DNA from: Flagellimonas taeanensis
GTDB taxonomy: Bacteria > Bacteroidota > Bacteroidia > Flavobacteriales > Flavobacteriaceae
NCBI RefSeq assembly: GCF_003584105.1
Contig: NZ_QXFO01000005.1
Span: forward strand, 115,168-179,167
Direction of reading: 5' to 3'
Length of the DNA: 64,000 nucleotides
In this document: piece by piece, positions 1 to 9,478 of the stretch
Layout of the letters: each line of letters opens with the position of its first letter
How positions within the stretch are numbered: the first letter of the stretch is position 1
The notes under the pieces: model-generated
The model's input: the letters and a program-made list of their open reading frames with translations, nothing else
Told to the model about the DNA's origin: nothing
Database searches by the model: none
Made by a program: the position numbers and the translations under genes

Positions 1-588
1 AATGGGGTCAAAATAGGAGGGTTTGAATTGAAGGAAGCCAAAGTGGCCTTTCCGTATTGGGAATCCTTTGCCGCATTGGAAAATCTGGGCGACCGTAATG
101 GCAGTGTGGGAGGGGAAATCCTAAAACGGTTCAACATTATCTTTGATTATACTCGCGGATTGGTCACCCTAAAAAAGAACGGTAACTTTAAAGAGCCTTT
201 TCAATACAATCTGGCAGGAATTCAACTCCAGCACAACGGACTGCGGTACATTGCCGAAAGTATTGCCGGGTCCGGCGGAATTGTAAAAGATGACGACTCT
301 ACCTTTGGGAATGTCCAAATCCTATTGGAGAACAAGACCAGGCTCAGTTTGGTGCCGGAGATCATTGTGTCTGGTATTAGGGCCGGAAGCCCAGCTGCAG
401 AGGCCGGACTGCGTGAGGGGGATGTTATTTTGGCCGTCAATGGAAAGAGCATCCACCGATATAAGCTACAGGAAATCCTCAAAATGATGAACGAAAAAGA
501 AGGTAAGCGCATCAAAGTTCATATCGAGAGATACAACAAGGACCTCATGTTCTCCTTTGTGCTCAAGAAGGTCTTCGATGATGACTAA
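1..588 (+). CDS. PDZ-domain aspartyl-protease-like protein, C-terminal part (5' end outside window)
   Basis: The reading frame is open from base 1, so the start lies upstream; the TTG at 28 is only an internal codon. The first half has a retropepsin-like end (segment DYTRGLVTLKKN, a beta-hairpin typical of the clan AA proteases of Bacteroidota), and the last ~85 residues form a PDZ domain (GIRAGSPAAEAGLREGDVI, then NGKSI). In this family an N-terminal signal peptide and DTG-containing protease half normally precede the PDZ; neither can be checked here. Likely a periplasmic or envelope protease; substrate unknown. It converges on the DUF1573 gene, with a hairpin between them. Confidence 0.7.
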   Translation, partial: NGVKIGGFELKEAKVAFPYWESFAALENLGDRNGSVGGEILKRFNIIFDYTRGLVTLKKNGNFKEPFQYNLAGIQLQHNGLRYIAESIAGSGGIVKDDDSTFGNVQILLENKTRLSLVPEIIVSGIRAGSPAAEAGLREGDVILAVNGKSIHRYKLQEILKMMNEKEGKRIKVHIERYNKDLMFSFVLKKVFDDD

Positions 589-622
589 AAAAATCCCCGA
601 AAAACAATCGCTTTCCGGGGAT
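584..622 (-). terminator. Intrinsic terminator for the DUF1573 gene
   Basis: Stem ATCCCCG (593-599) pairs with CGGGGAT (616-622). Read on the minus strand the stem is followed by a run of seven T (complement of the A-run at 586-592), so it terminates transcription coming from the DUF1573 gene; on the plus strand no T-run follows. Confidence 0.6.
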
Positions 623-644
623 AGGGTCATAATTTTCTTTTTAC

Positions 645-1031
645 TTACTTAGCTCCTGGGCCGTTTACATTCCCTTTTATTTTTAGAACCTTGGTAGGAG
701 TGTCCGCATTCGAGGTCACCGTAATGGCCTTTCTGATGGGGCCTACCCTGTTGGTATCATATTTCACCTCTATCTTCCCAGTTTTTCCAGGCATGATAGG
801 TTCTTCAGGCTTTTTGGGGATGGTGCAACCACAGCTTGATTTTACGCTGCTGATCACCAATGGAACATTCCCGGTATTGGTAAATTCAAATACCCGGACA
901 CCGTCGCTTCCCTTTTCAATTTCACCGTAATCGATGGTCTCGCTCTTAAATTCAATCTTAGCAGTTTCCTGGGCATATATCCCTAAAGATAGAAGCCCGA
1001 CAAACAGCATGAGTACAGTTTTTTTCATCAT
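645..1031 (-). CDS. DUF1573 domain-containing exported protein
   Basis: About 129 residues: a signal peptide (MKKTVLMLFVGLLSLGIYAQ), then one DUF1573 domain, an immunoglobulin-like fold seen in many Bacteroidota, with the family SCGCT motif near residue 68. Function unknown; secreted or periplasmic. A longer frame reaches 1079 but is excluded: a consensus promoter (-33 and -7 boxes, 1084-1053) overlaps that upstream extension, so the extra codons would not be transcribed. Start is one of two adjacent ATGs (1031 or 1028). It is a single gene ending in its own terminator. Confidence 0.85.
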   Translation of the reverse strand: MMKKTVLMLFVGLLSLGIYAQETAKIEFKSETIDYGEIEKGSDGVRVFEFTNTGNVPLVISSVKSSCGCTIPKKPEEPIMPGKTGKIEVKYDTNRVGPIRKAITVTSNADTPTKVLKIKGNVNGPGAK

Positions 1032-1052
1032 TTTTGGTTTTTGGGTGAATTT

Positions 1053-1084
1053 CAAATGTAGATGTTTTGTCACCTGCATCCAAA
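1053..1084 (-). promoter_or_regulatory. Promoter of the DUF1573 gene
   Basis: TTTG (1084-1081), 20 nt spacer, TACATTTG (1060-1053): a full match to the Bacteroidota -33/-7 consensus. It lies 22 nt upstream of the ATG at 1031 and decides the start codon of that gene. Confidence 0.75.
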
Positions 1085-1089
1085 ATTCT

Positions 1090-1119
1090 TTTGTTATGTA
1101 ATAACGTTACTTATTTTTG
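1090..1119 (+). promoter_or_regulatory. Probable valS promoter
   Basis: TTTG (1090-1093), 18 nt spacer, TATTTTTG (1112-1119). Divergent from the DUF1573 promoter; it would give valS a leader of about 105 nt, in which no clear T-box or hairpin was recognised. Confidence 0.5.
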
Positions 1120-1228
1120 TTTCGTATTTCTGGATTGGCTTCCATCAGGAGAATTGCATTAAATTAACATTGTGTTTCCCTTCAATAAAGACCAATCCAT
1201 AGCCATTTAACAAAAACTGTACCGAAAA

Positions 1229-3853
1229 ATGGAGATTCCATCAAAATATGAACCCCAAAGGGTTGAAGGGCACTGGTATGCCTACTGGACGGAGCATGGA
1301 TATTTTAGTTCAAAACCAGATGAAAGGGAGCCCTATACCATCGTGATTCCCCCACCAAACGTGACCGGGGTACTGCACATGGGACATATGCTCAACAATA
1401 CCATCCAAGATGTTTTGATACGAAGAGCAAGACTTTTGGGCAAAAATGCCTGTTGGGTGCCAGGAATGGACCACGCTTCCATTGCCACGGAGGCCAAAGT
1501 GGTCGCCAAATTAAAGGATGAGGGCATCAACAAAGCCAACCTATCCAGGGATGAATTCCTAAAACATGCCTGGGACTGGACAAACCAGTATGGTGGTGTT
1601 ATTCTTCAGCAGTTGAAAAAGTTAGGTTGTTCTTGTGATTGGGACCGAACCAAGTTCACCATGGATGACGATATGTCAGCCTCGGTAATCAAAGTTTTTG
1701 TGGATTTGTACAATAAAGGGTTGGTTTACAGGGGGTACCGAATGGTGAATTGGGATCCAGAGGCCAAGACCACCTTGTCCGATGAAGAGGTCATCTATGA
1801 GGAAAGACAGGGAAATCTGTATTATTTGGCCTATACCATAGAAGGTTCCGACGAAAAAGTGACCATTGCGACCACCCGCCCGGAGACCATTTTGGGTGAT
1901 ACCGCGATATGCATCAACCCCAATGACGAAAGATATCATCACCTCCGCGGCAAAAAGGCCATTGTGCCCATCTGTGGTCGTGTGATTCCCATCATTGAGG
2001 ATGACTATGTGGATATGGAATTCGGGACCGGGTGCCTTAAAGTGACCCCGGCCCACGATGAGAATGATAAAAACCTTGGGGACAAACACAATTTGGAGGT
2101 CATCGATATTTTCAATGAAGATGCGAGCCTCAACTCCTTTGGACTTCACTACGAAGGAAAGGATCGTTTTGTGGTCCGAAAGGAAATTGCGAAGGAGTTG
2201 GAAGAAAAAGGCTATTTGGTCAAAGTGGAGCAGCACATGAACAAAGTGGGCACTTCGGAACGGACCAAAGCGGTCATTGAGCCCCGACTATCCGATCAAT
2301 GGTTCCTGAAAATGGAAGAATTGGCCAAACCGGCCCTCGAAGGTGTGCTGGAAACGAATGATATCAAACTATATCCATCCAAATTTGACAACACTTATCG
2401 CCATTGGATGGAAAATATCCGTGATTGGAACATTTCGCGCCAGTTGTGGTGGGGACAGCAGATTCCGGCTTACTATTATGGCGATGGGAAGGATGATTTT
2501 GTGGTTGCTGAAACGCCTGAAGAAGCACTTAAACTAGCGCAATCCAAAAATCCAGCAGTCCAACAATCGGACCTACGCCAGGACCCAGACGTACTCGACA
2601 CTTGGTTTTCCTCATGGCTGTGGCCCATCAGCGTGTTTGGTGGCATTTTGGAACCGGACAATGAAGAGGTGGACTATTATTACCCGACCAACGATCTGGT
2701 CACTGGCCCCGATATCTTGTTTTTCTGGGTGGCCCGTATGATCATGGCCGGATATGAGTACCGCGGAAAACGACCATTTGAAAATGTATACCTGACCGGA
2801 TTGGTTCGGGACAAACAACGCAGGAAAATGTCCAAATCGTTGGGAAATTCGCCCGATGCGTTAAAATTAATCGAGGATTTTGGGGCCGACGGCGTTCGTG
2901 TGGGACTGCTCTTGAGCTCAGCCGCGGGCAACGATCTGTTGTTCGATGAGGCACTTTGCCAACAAGGTTCCAACTTTGCCAACAAGATTTGGAACGCTTT
3001 CCGGTTGATAAGAGGATGGGAGGTTGCCGATATTCCACAACCTGAAGCAGCAAAAGTAGGAGTGGATTGGTACAGGGCCAAGTTTGACCAAACGTTGGTG
3101 GAAATAGAGGACCATTTTTCCAAATATCGCATTTCCGATGCCCTGATGGCCATCTATAAATTGGTATGGGACGATTTCTGTTCCTGGTTGTTGGAAATTG
3201 TGAAACCGGATTACCAGAAGCCCATCGATAGGGCAACATTTGATGCGGTCATACAGCTATTTGAAGAAAATTTGAAGCTGCTGCACCCATTCATGCCATT
3301 TTTGACCGAAGAAGTCTGGCAACACATTGCGGAGCGAACCCCGGAAGAAGCGTTGATTGTGTCCCAATGGCCAAAACCTGGTAAAGTGGATATAACACTC
3401 ATCAACGGATTTGATTTCGCTGCCGAGGTGATCTCTGGTATAAGGACCATCCGAAAGGAAAAGAGCATTCCCCAAAAAGATGCCTTGGAACTTTTCATGA
3501 TGAACACGGAAGGAGTGGACAATCAAATGGATGCCATTATTCGGAAGTTGGGGAACCTGTCCAAATTTGAGGTTGCAAACGCCAGTTTGGATGGTGCACT
3601 GACCTTTAGGGTGAAGAGCAACGAGTATTTCATTCCCATCAGTGGGGCCATCGATGTGGAGGCGGAGATTGCAAAAATCAAGGAAGAACTTAATTATACT
3701 AAAGGCTTTTTGAAATCGGTGCAAGGGAAATTGAGCAACGAACGCTTTGTGAACAATGCGCCTGAACAGGTGGTGGCCATCGAACGAAAAAAAGCTGCCG
3801 ATGCCGAGGCCAAGATAGAGACTTTGGAAAAAAGCTTGGCCAGTTTACAATAA
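1229..3853 (+). CDS. valS: Valyl-tRNA synthetase
   Basis: Charges tRNA-Val with valine in the cytoplasm. 874 residues, the usual length of a bacterial ValRS. Class I signatures are both present: HMGH at residues 50-53 and KMSKS at 533-537, with the large editing (CP1) insertion between them. The last ~65 residues are the charged coiled-coil arm typical of ValRS ([11 protein letters not shown] onward). ATG at 1229 directly precedes the conserved start region. Transcribed alone from its own promoter; a strong terminator follows. Confidence 0.98.
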   Translation: MEIPSKYEPQRVEGHWYAYWTEHGYFSSKPDEREPYTIVIPPPNVTGVLHMGHMLNNTIQDVLIRRARLLGKNACWVPGMDHASIATEAKVVAKLKDEGINKANLSRDEFLKHAWDWTNQYGGVILQQLKKLGCSCDWDRTKFTMDDDMSASVIKVFVDLYNKGLVYRGYRMVNWDPEAKTTLSDEEVIYEERQGNLYYLAYTIEGSDEKVTIATTRPETILGDTAICINPNDERYHHLRGKKAIVPICGRVIPIIEDDYVDMEFGTGCLKVTPAHDENDKNLGDKHNLEVIDIFNEDASLNSFGLHYEGKDRFVVRKEIAKELEEKGYLVKVEQHMNKVGTSERTKAVIEPRLSDQWFLKMEELAKPALEGVLETNDIKLYPSKFDNTYRHWMENIRDWNISRQLWWGQQIPAYYYGDGKDDFVVAETPEEALKLAQSKNPAVQQSDLRQDPDVLDTWFSSWLWPISVFGGILEPDNEEVDYYYPTNDLVTGPDILFFWVARMIMAGYEYRGKRPFENVYLTGLVRDKQRRKMSKSLGNSPDALKLIEDFGADGVRVGLLLSSAAGNDLLFDEALCQQGSNFANKIWNAFRLIRGWEVADIPQPEAAKVGVDWYRAKFDQTLVEIEDHFSKYRISDALMAIYKLVWDDFCSWLLEIVKPDYQKPIDRATFDAVIQLFEENLKLLHPFMPFLTEEVWQHIAERTPEEALIVSQWPKPGKVDITLINGFDFAAEVISGIRTIRKEKSIPQKDALELFMMNTEGVDNQMDAIIRKLGNLSKFEVANASLDGALTFRVKSNEYFIPISGAIDVEAEIAKIKEELNYTKGFLKSVQGKLSNERFVNNAPEQVVAIERKKAADAEAKIETLEKSLASLQ

Positions 3854-3876
3854 CCTTTGGTTATTTGTACGATTTT

Positions 3877-3912
3877 TGAAAAGGGAAGCCAGCTTCCCTT
3901 TTTATTTTTTTT
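3877..3912 (+). terminator. Intrinsic terminator of valS
   Basis: Stem AAGGGAAG (3881-3888) with CTTCCCTT (3893-3900), 4-nt loop, extended by flanking A/T pairs, followed by a long T-rich run (3901-3912). Confidence 0.85.
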
Positions 3913-3950
3913 ACTTTGGAATGGATTAGAACCAACACCCTTTATTGCCC

Positions 3951-5339
3951 ATGAAAAACCTCAATAGAAGAAGTTTTATTCAAAAAACTTCCTTAACGGC
4001 TGCAGCTGTGGCGATTGCACCCAATTATTTGCGTGCAGCATCCGAAAGACCCATTTCATCAGCCTATATGGGCGGTTTTTCCGCTCCAAAGATTGCCAAG
4101 GTCCGTGCCGCCTTCATAGGGGTAGGGGCCAGGGGAGGTACTCACGCCAAGTTCTTTGCAGCCTTGGAAGGTACGGAAGTTGTTGCCATTTGTGACCTCT
4201 ACGAAGATTTAGTAAAGGAAAAGACGCAGTGGGTAAAAGAAGCAGGCGGGTCAAACAAGCATAAAAACATAGCGCAATATTGGGGGGATGAAAACCAATG
4301 GCGAAAAATGTTGCAGGAGGTACGGCCAGATGTGGTCTTCATTGCCACCAACTGGGTGAACCATGCCCCTATGGCCATCGGAGCCATGGAGCAGGGTGCC
4401 CATGCCTTTGTGGAGGTTCCCATCGCATTGACCATCCAGGAAATGTGGGACATTGTGGACACCAGTGAGCGTACCCAAAAACATTGTATGATGTTGGAAA
4501 ACGTGAACTACAGTCGTGATGAACTCATGTTTTTGAACATGTGCCGGCAAGGGGTGATCGGTGAGATTTTACATGGTGAGGCCGCCTATATCCATGAATT
4601 GCGGTGGCAGATGGAAGAACAGGAAAGGGGAACCGGTTCTTGGCGCACCCATCATTATGCCAAAAGAAATGGGAACCTATATCCGACCCACGGCTTGGGA
4701 CCTGTTGCCCAATACATGAATTTGGCCCGAGGAGAGGATACCTTTGGCAGTCTAGTTTCCTTCTCCACCCCATCAAGGGGCCGGGAGCTCTATGCGGAAA
4801 AGAACTATCCAAAAGACCATAAATGGAACCAATTGGAGTTCAAGGGTGGGGATTTGAACACTTCCATCATCAAAACGAATTTGGGAAGGACCATTATGGT
4901 GCAATGGGACGAAACCAGTCCCAGACCCTATTCCAGATTGAACTTGATCCAGGGTACCAAAGGTACATTGGCCGGATTTCCGACCCGTGTCGCACTTGAA
5001 GGAGGCGTTGAGGGGTTGACCAAGGACCATCATTCTTGGGTGCAGGGCGAGCAATTGGAAAAATTATATGAGAAATACGATCACCCACTATACAAAAGGT
5101 TGAATGAAGCTGCCAAGGGCAGTGGACATGGCGGAATGGATGGGATTATGGTCTATCGTATCGTGGAATGCCTCCAAAAAGGACTTCCCTTGGACCAAAA
5201 CGTCTATGAAGGTTGTCTCTGGAGTGCCGTTTCGCCATTGAGTGAACGCTCCGTGGCCAGTGGGGGCGCTCCACAACCCTTTCCTGATTTTACAAGGGGC
5301 AGCTGGAAAGAAACCGTGCCCTTGGACATTATAAGCTGA
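3951..5339 (+). CDS. Gfo/Idh/MocA oxidoreductase-fold protein, GH109 (alpha-N-acetylgalactosaminidase)-like, Tat-exported
   Basis: 462 residues. It opens with a twin-arginine signal (NRRSFIQK) and hydrophobic stretch, then a Rossmann NAD-binding site (AFIGVGARGGTHAKF). Motifs NLYPTHGLGP and GSGHGGMD, and the C-terminal PLSERSVASGGAPQPFPDFT block, match the GH109 branch, whose characterised members hydrolyse terminal alpha-GalNAc by an NAD-dependent redox mechanism. Exact substrate is unproven. The ATG at 3951 is preferred over the TTG at 3945. Seven bases separate it from a sugar kinase and then a nucleotidyltransferase, suggesting release of a sugar outside the cytoplasm followed by salvage inside. 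Confidence 0.8.
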   Translation: MKNLNRRSFIQKTSLTAAAVAIAPNYLRAASERPISSAYMGGFSAPKIAKVRAAFIGVGARGGTHAKFFAALEGTEVVAICDLYEDLVKEKTQWVKEAGGSNKHKNIAQYWGDENQWRKMLQEVRPDVVFIATNWVNHAPMAIGAMEQGAHAFVEVPIALTIQEMWDIVDTSERTQKHCMMLENVNYSRDELMFLNMCRQGVIGEILHGEAAYIHELRWQMEEQERGTGSWRTHHYAKRNGNLYPTHGLGPVAQYMNLARGEDTFGSLVSFSTPSRGRELYAEKNYPKDHKWNQLEFKGGDLNTSIIKTNLGRTIMVQWDETSPRPYSRLNLIQGTKGTLAGFPTRVALEGGVEGLTKDHHSWVQGEQLEKLYEKYDHPLYKRLNEAAKGSGHGGMDGIMVYRIVECLQKGLPLDQNVYEGCLWSAVSPLSERSVASGGAPQPFPDFTRGSWKETVPLDIIS

Positions 5340-5346
5340 CCATCAC

Positions 5347-6399
5347 ATGATTCAAATACAAGTTCCGGCACGTATCTGCTTTTATGGGGACCATCAAGAT
5401 TATTTGGGACTTCCGGTAATTGCAGGTGCCATAGATCGATATATCAACATAACGGCCCGGCCCAATGCCGAAGGAAAATTTGTTCTGAAACTCCTTGATC
5501 TGGGAGAAGAAGACTTCATTGCCTTGGACGATGACCTAAAAAATGTCCGGCCCGGTGATTTTTTCCGTTCGGCCATGGCCGTTTTGAAGAATGAAGGGTT
5601 TCGTTACAGGCAAGGCTATACCGTCGAAATCTCGGGGAATATTCCGGTAAATGCAGGTCTTTCCAGTTCCTCGGCCTTGTTGGTGGCCTGGATTCGTTTT
5701 TTGGTGGCCATCAATGTTAAATTGGATGAAACAACCGATTTTCAAGTAGGTAGATGGGCCTATGAAGCCGAAGTAGTTTTCTTCGATTCCCCAGGCGGAT
5801 TGATGGACCAATATACCATTGCGCAGCGCGGTTTGCTCTACATCGATACAGAAAGTGGAAAAAGTGAACGGTTGGTGGGGAACATGGGACAATTGCTGGT
5901 GGCGGAATCGGGCTTGGCCAAAAAGACCCTCGAAGTGCTCAAGAATGCCCGTGTCTATGCCCAAAACGCGGTCGATGCCGTGAAAAGGAGCCATCCCGAA
6001 TTTGTTTTGAAGGAATCTGTGTTGGGCGATTATCAAAAATACCTGGAATCGGTTCCCAATGAATTTCAGGACCATTGGTATGCGGCCATCCATAACTATC
6101 AAATCACCCTCGAAGCCAAGGAGGAGTTGCAAAAGGAACTGCCCGACCTTCAAAAATTGGGGGATTTGATGAACAGTCACCAAAAAATCCTTCAGGAACA
6201 GATCCAGAATACTCCCGCTGAAATGGTGCGGATGATGGAAGCAGCCAGAAGGGCAGGGGCCATTGGGGCAAAAACCATAGGTTCTGGCGGTGGTGGCTGT
6301 ATGGTGGCCATGGTCACTGGCGATGTCAAGGAAAAAGTACGGGAAGCGTTTCTGAATGCCGGTGCCAAAGCAGTGTACGAAGTTGAAATAACAGCATAA
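5347..6399 (+). CDS. GHMP-family sugar kinase (galactokinase-like)
   Basis: 350 residues. The GHMP ATP-binding motif PVNAGLSSSSA is at residues 100-110, and the C-terminal GSGGGG motif (motif 3) at 312-317. The N-terminus resembles the sugar-binding start of galactokinases (VPARICFYGDHQDYLGLP). It probably phosphorylates a free sugar at C1; galactose, GalNAc or fucose are all possible and the sequence does not decide. It starts 7 nt after the GH109-like gene and ends 5 nt before a nucleotidyltransferase, so the three are surely one operon. Confidence 0.8.
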   Translation: MIQIQVPARICFYGDHQDYLGLPVIAGAIDRYINITARPNAEGKFVLKLLDLGEEDFIALDDDLKNVRPGDFFRSAMAVLKNEGFRYRQGYTVEISGNIPVNAGLSSSSALLVAWIRFLVAINVKLDETTDFQVGRWAYEAEVVFFDSPGGLMDQYTIAQRGLLYIDTESGKSERLVGNMGQLLVAESGLAKKTLEVLKNARVYAQNAVDAVKRSHPEFVLKESVLGDYQKYLESVPNEFQDHWYAAIHNYQITLEAKEELQKELPDLQKLGDLMNSHQKILQEQIQNTPAEMVRMMEAARRAGAIGAKTIGSGGGGCMVAMVTGDVKEKVREAFLNAGAKAVYEVEITA

Positions 6400-6404
6400 C
6401 GAAG

Positions 6405-7238
6405 ATGGAAAACAATAGTTTGGTGATCATGGTAGGAGGGGCTTCGTCCCGAATGAAAAGAAGTCTGTCATCAGATCGGGAAAACAAGGGTGTGATGGAT
6501 CACATTCCGCATAAAAGCCTTATTCCCGTTGGAAAAAACGGAAAGCCTTTTTTGTTTTATCTGGTCAGGAATGCCAAGGAGGCGGGTTATGAAAACCTCT
6601 ATTTGATCACCAGTCCTGGGAATAAGGCTTTCAAAAACCTAGTGGACGAAGGTGGTTTGCCATCTGGACTGCAGGTGTTCATAGCCATTCAACAAGTCCC
6701 CGGGGAAAGGGAAAAGCCCTTGGGCACGGCGGATGCACTTCAGCAATGTTTGGACCAATATCCAGTGCTCAAAAATTCCACTTTCACGGTCTGCAACGGG
6801 GACAATTTGTATTCCGTAGGGGCCCTCAAAGATTTGAGGGGTGAAAGAAAAGCAGCCAATGCACTTATCAGCTATGCCAGTTCCGGATTTGAGTTTACGG
6901 ACGAGCGTATCTCGAAATTTGCGGTCATGGATATTTCCGAAGATGGTTTTTTGAAGAAAATTATTGAAAAACCGTCCGCACAGGAGATTCCCAATTATAT
7001 GGATGATACAGGGGAACTCAGGGTGAGTATGAACATTTTCAGTTTTTACGGCACGGACATCTATCCCTATTTGCAAAATTGTCCCCTAGATCCGGTCCGG
7101 GACGAGAAGGAGTTGCCCAAGGCTGTAGGCAATTTGGTGGTGGACGACCCACAAAGTGTGCTCTGTATTCCACGTTTGGAACACATTCCGGACCTGACCG
7201 ATGCCAACGATATCCAATTATTCAAAAATTTGGAGTAA
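6405..7238 (+). CDS. NDP-sugar nucleotidyltransferase
   Basis: 277 residues of the nucleotidyltransferase (GT-A) fold. The usual GGxGTRL nucleotide loop is replaced by GGASSRMK (residues 11-18), followed by the HKSLIPVG segment with the conserved lysine and a later CNGDNLY metal-binding region. It should transfer an NMP from NTP to a sugar-1-phosphate. Its position 5 nt after a sugar-1-kinase implies that the kinase product is its substrate, giving a nucleotide sugar from a salvaged monosaccharide. The altered loop means the base (U, T or G) cannot be predicted. Likely the third gene of the operon. Confidence 0.75.
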   Translation: MENNSLVIMVGGASSRMKRSLSSDRENKGVMDHIPHKSLIPVGKNGKPFLFYLVRNAKEAGYENLYLITSPGNKAFKNLVDEGGLPSGLQVFIAIQQVPGEREKPLGTADALQQCLDQYPVLKNSTFTVCNGDNLYSVGALKDLRGERKAANALISYASSGFEFTDERISKFAVMDISEDGFLKKIIEKPSAQEIPNYMDDTGELRVSMNIFSFYGTDIYPYLQNCPLDPVRDEKELPKAVGNLVVDDPQSVLCIPRLEHIPDLTDANDIQLFKNLE

Positions 7239-7291
7239 CTTCATGGTGCACAGCCCCATACTTGCAGCGAGTAAAATTTTAAACTTTTGGA

Positions 7292-8560
7292 ATGGAATCG
7301 TATGCAACGGCATTGTTATATGCCACTCCCTTTTTTATAGGTCTGGTACTTTTCGAAGTGCTCTACGGCCGTTTTGTGAAAAACCAGAAGCACAACTTGA
7401 TGGATACCGTGAGCAGCCTCAGCTCTGGATTGACCAATGTGGTAAAAGATTCTTTGGGGCTTGTACTCGTCTTGGTCAGCTATCCATTTTTATTGGAACA
7501 TTTGGCGCTTACCGAGATCAAGGCAAGTTGGCTGGTCTGGGTGGTGGCCTTCATAGTGCTTGATTTTGCGGGGTATTGGAACCATCGGCTCAGCCACCAC
7601 ATCAATTTTTTCTGGAACCAGCATGTCATTCACCACAGCAGTGAAGAATTCAATCTGGCCTGTGCCCTTCGGCAGCCCATTTCCAATCTTTTGGGCTATT
7701 ATGCGCTGCTGTTGATCCCTGCTGCTCTTCTTGGAGTTCCGCATGAGGTCATCGCTGTTTTGGCGCCCATCCATCTTTTTGCCCAGTTTTGGTACCATAC
7801 CCAACATATCGGAAAAATGGGATGGTTGGAGTACGTGATCGTTACCCCTTCGCAGCATCGGGTTCATCATGCCATCAACAAGGAATACATCGACAAGAAC
7901 CTAGGGCAGATATTTTGCATTTGGGACAGGATGTTCGGAACATTCCAGGAGGAGTTGGATGAGGTACCGCCCCAATATGGTGTCTTGAAACCTGCCAACA
8001 CGTGGAATCCCATCATCATCAATTTTCAGCATTTGTGGCGACTTATGAAGGATGCATGGCGGACCAAGAGTTATTGGGACAAACTGAGGATTTGGTTCAT
8101 GCCCACTGGGTGGCGACCTGCGGATGTGAAGGAATCCCATCCGGTGGAAATCATTGAGGATGTCTATAATTTCGAGAAATACAGGCCTGAAGCATCCAAC
8201 TCGCTCAAGGCATATGCATTGTTCCAATTAATATTGACCACAGTTCTGATGCTCTTTATGTTCTACAACTATTCCAATATAGGTTTTGATGGACTTTTGC
8301 TGTTCGGGGGCTTTGTTTTTGTCGGGGTCTATGGGTACACGACCTTGATGGACCGAAAAAAATATGCTGTCTGGATCGAAGTGTTCCGGGGAGTGGCGGG
8401 GCTGGCCTTGATTTTCTTCACCAAGGATTGGTTCGGGATCGATTCTTTTTTGCCAATGGCCAGTTATTCAGTGGCAATCTATTTTTTGATCACCATTTTT
8501 GGTGGGGTCTATTTCACCTATTTTGAAAGGCCATATGAGGCGACCAATTTGGCGTCTTAA
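7292..8560 (+). CDS. Sterol desaturase / fatty acid hydroxylase family membrane protein
   Basis: 422 residues, multi-spanning. Three histidine clusters that bind a di-iron centre are visible: HRLSHH (98-103), HVIHH (111-115) and HRVHH (189-193), between hydrophobic segments. The architecture with a long C-terminal membrane part (roughly 300-410) resembles alkylglycerol-monooxygenase-type members. It would hydroxylate or desaturate a lipid chain. It follows the nucleotidyltransferase by 53 nt on the same strand and may be co-transcribed. Its stop codon interlocks with that of the convergent acyl-CoA-binding protein gene (TTAA at 8557-8560). Confidence 0.88.
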   Translation: MESYATALLYATPFFIGLVLFEVLYGRFVKNQKHNLMDTVSSLSSGLTNVVKDSLGLVLVLVSYPFLLEHLALTEIKASWLVWVVAFIVLDFAGYWNHRLSHHINFFWNQHVIHHSSEEFNLACALRQPISNLLGYYALLLIPAALLGVPHEVIAVLAPIHLFAQFWYHTQHIGKMGWLEYVIVTPSQHRVHHAINKEYIDKNLGQIFCIWDRMFGTFQEELDEVPPQYGVLKPANTWNPIIINFQHLWRLMKDAWRTKSYWDKLRIWFMPTGWRPADVKESHPVEIIEDVYNFEKYRPEASNSLKAYALFQLILTTVLMLFMFYNYSNIGFDGLLLFGGFVFVGVYGYTTLMDRKKYAVWIEVFRGVAGLALIFFTKDWFGIDSFLPMASYSVAIYFLITIFGGVYFTYFERPYEATNLAS

Positions 8561-8820
8561 AGTGTCCTTATTTCCGAATTGACAAGTTCAATGTATTTTT
8601 CCATGGCCTCTTTTCGGCCCATGTTCTTTGCTTGAAACAATGCATTGGCCTTAAAGGCATTGATCAATGGTGTCCTGCTGCCTGGATTGTCAAAATTTCG
8701 GTTGGCAATCTTGAAGTAGGCATACAGTTTCAATAGAAGATCCGCGGGCAAGGGCTCGGTGTAGTCGTTTACAAAGGCCACTGCCTCATCAAATTTTTTA
8801 TGTAAAGCTTCGTCAATCAT
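8557..8820 (-). CDS. Acyl-CoA-binding protein (ACBP) family
   Basis: 87 residues, the normal length of a free-standing ACBP. The segment LLKLYAYFKIANRN and the C-terminal GRKEAMEKYIELV match the family's acyl-CoA-binding helices. It is expected to bind long-chain acyl-CoA esters in the cytoplasm. Its start overlaps the end of psd by 8 nt, so it is translationally coupled to the phospholipid genes psd and cdsA, which fits a lipid-metabolism role. It is the last gene of the run; the 3' end meets the convergent sterol-desaturase-family gene with a 3-4 nt overlap. Confidence 0.85.
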   Translation of the reverse strand: MIDEALHKKFDEAVAFVNDYTEPLPADLLLKLYAYFKIANRNFDNPGSRTPLINAFKANALFQAKNMGRKEAMEKYIELVNSEIRTL

Positions 8821-9478
8821 CTTCTCTTCTTACAGATGCAATACAGGTTTTGGCCCCGGTCACTTTTTGGTTCAGTTTTACGGTGATGTTGCAATTCAAG
8901 GGCAATAAAAGATCTACCCTTGATCCAAACTTGATGAAGCCGGCATCTTCACCCTGCGTTACTTGTTCGCCCTCTTCCGCATAATTGACAATACGCCTCG
9001 CCATGGCACCGGCAATCTGTCGGTACCCGATCTCGCCGAATTTAGGGGTATGTAGAACTACAGTGGTACGTTCGTTCTCGGTACTGGATTTGGGGTGCCA
9101 GGCCACCAAATATTTCCCAGGATGGTATTTGGAATAGGTTACGGTCCCGCTGGCTGGGTATCGGGTGACATGCACGTTTACGGGTGACATGAAAATGGAG
9201 ACCTGTCTTCTCCGTTCCTTAAAATATTCAGGTTCGTCCACTTCCTCTATGACCACGACCTTGCCGTCCACAGGTGCCAAGATCTCATCAAAGTTGGGTG
9301 TCACGGGTCTTTTGGGGTTCCTGAAAAACTGGAGGATGGCGATCAGGATAAAAAGGGCGGCAATCTGTATGGTGAACCGGGCCCATTCCACATCTATCAA
9401 ATACTGTGCGGCGAATATGGCGGCGACCACAAGAAAAAAAGTAAAAATGACTATTTTTTGACCCTCTTTATGAAACAT
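8813..9478 (-). CDS. psd: Phosphatidylserine decarboxylase, short type
   Basis: 221 residues. Converts phosphatidylserine to phosphatidylethanolamine at the inner membrane. Two N-terminal membrane segments (about 8-50) precede the catalytic domain with APVDG, NVHVTRYP and the FIKFGSRVD self-cleavage region, where the Gly-Ser bond yields the pyruvoyl cofactor. The length and FGSR variant fit the short, archaeal-type Psd common in Bacteroidota. It overlaps cdsA upstream by 11 nt and the ACBP gene downstream by 8 nt: one tightly coupled lipid operon. Confidence 0.93.
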   Translation of the reverse strand: MFHKEGQKIVIFTFFLVVAAIFAAQYLIDVEWARFTIQIAALFILIAILQFFRNPKRPVTPNFDEILAPVDGKVVVIEEVDEPEYFKERRRQVSIFMSPVNVHVTRYPASGTVTYSKYHPGKYLVAWHPKSSTENERTTVVLHTPKFGEIGYRQIAGAMARRIVNYAEEGEQVTQGEDAGFIKFGSRVDLLLPLNCNITVKLNQKVTGAKTCIASVRREDD

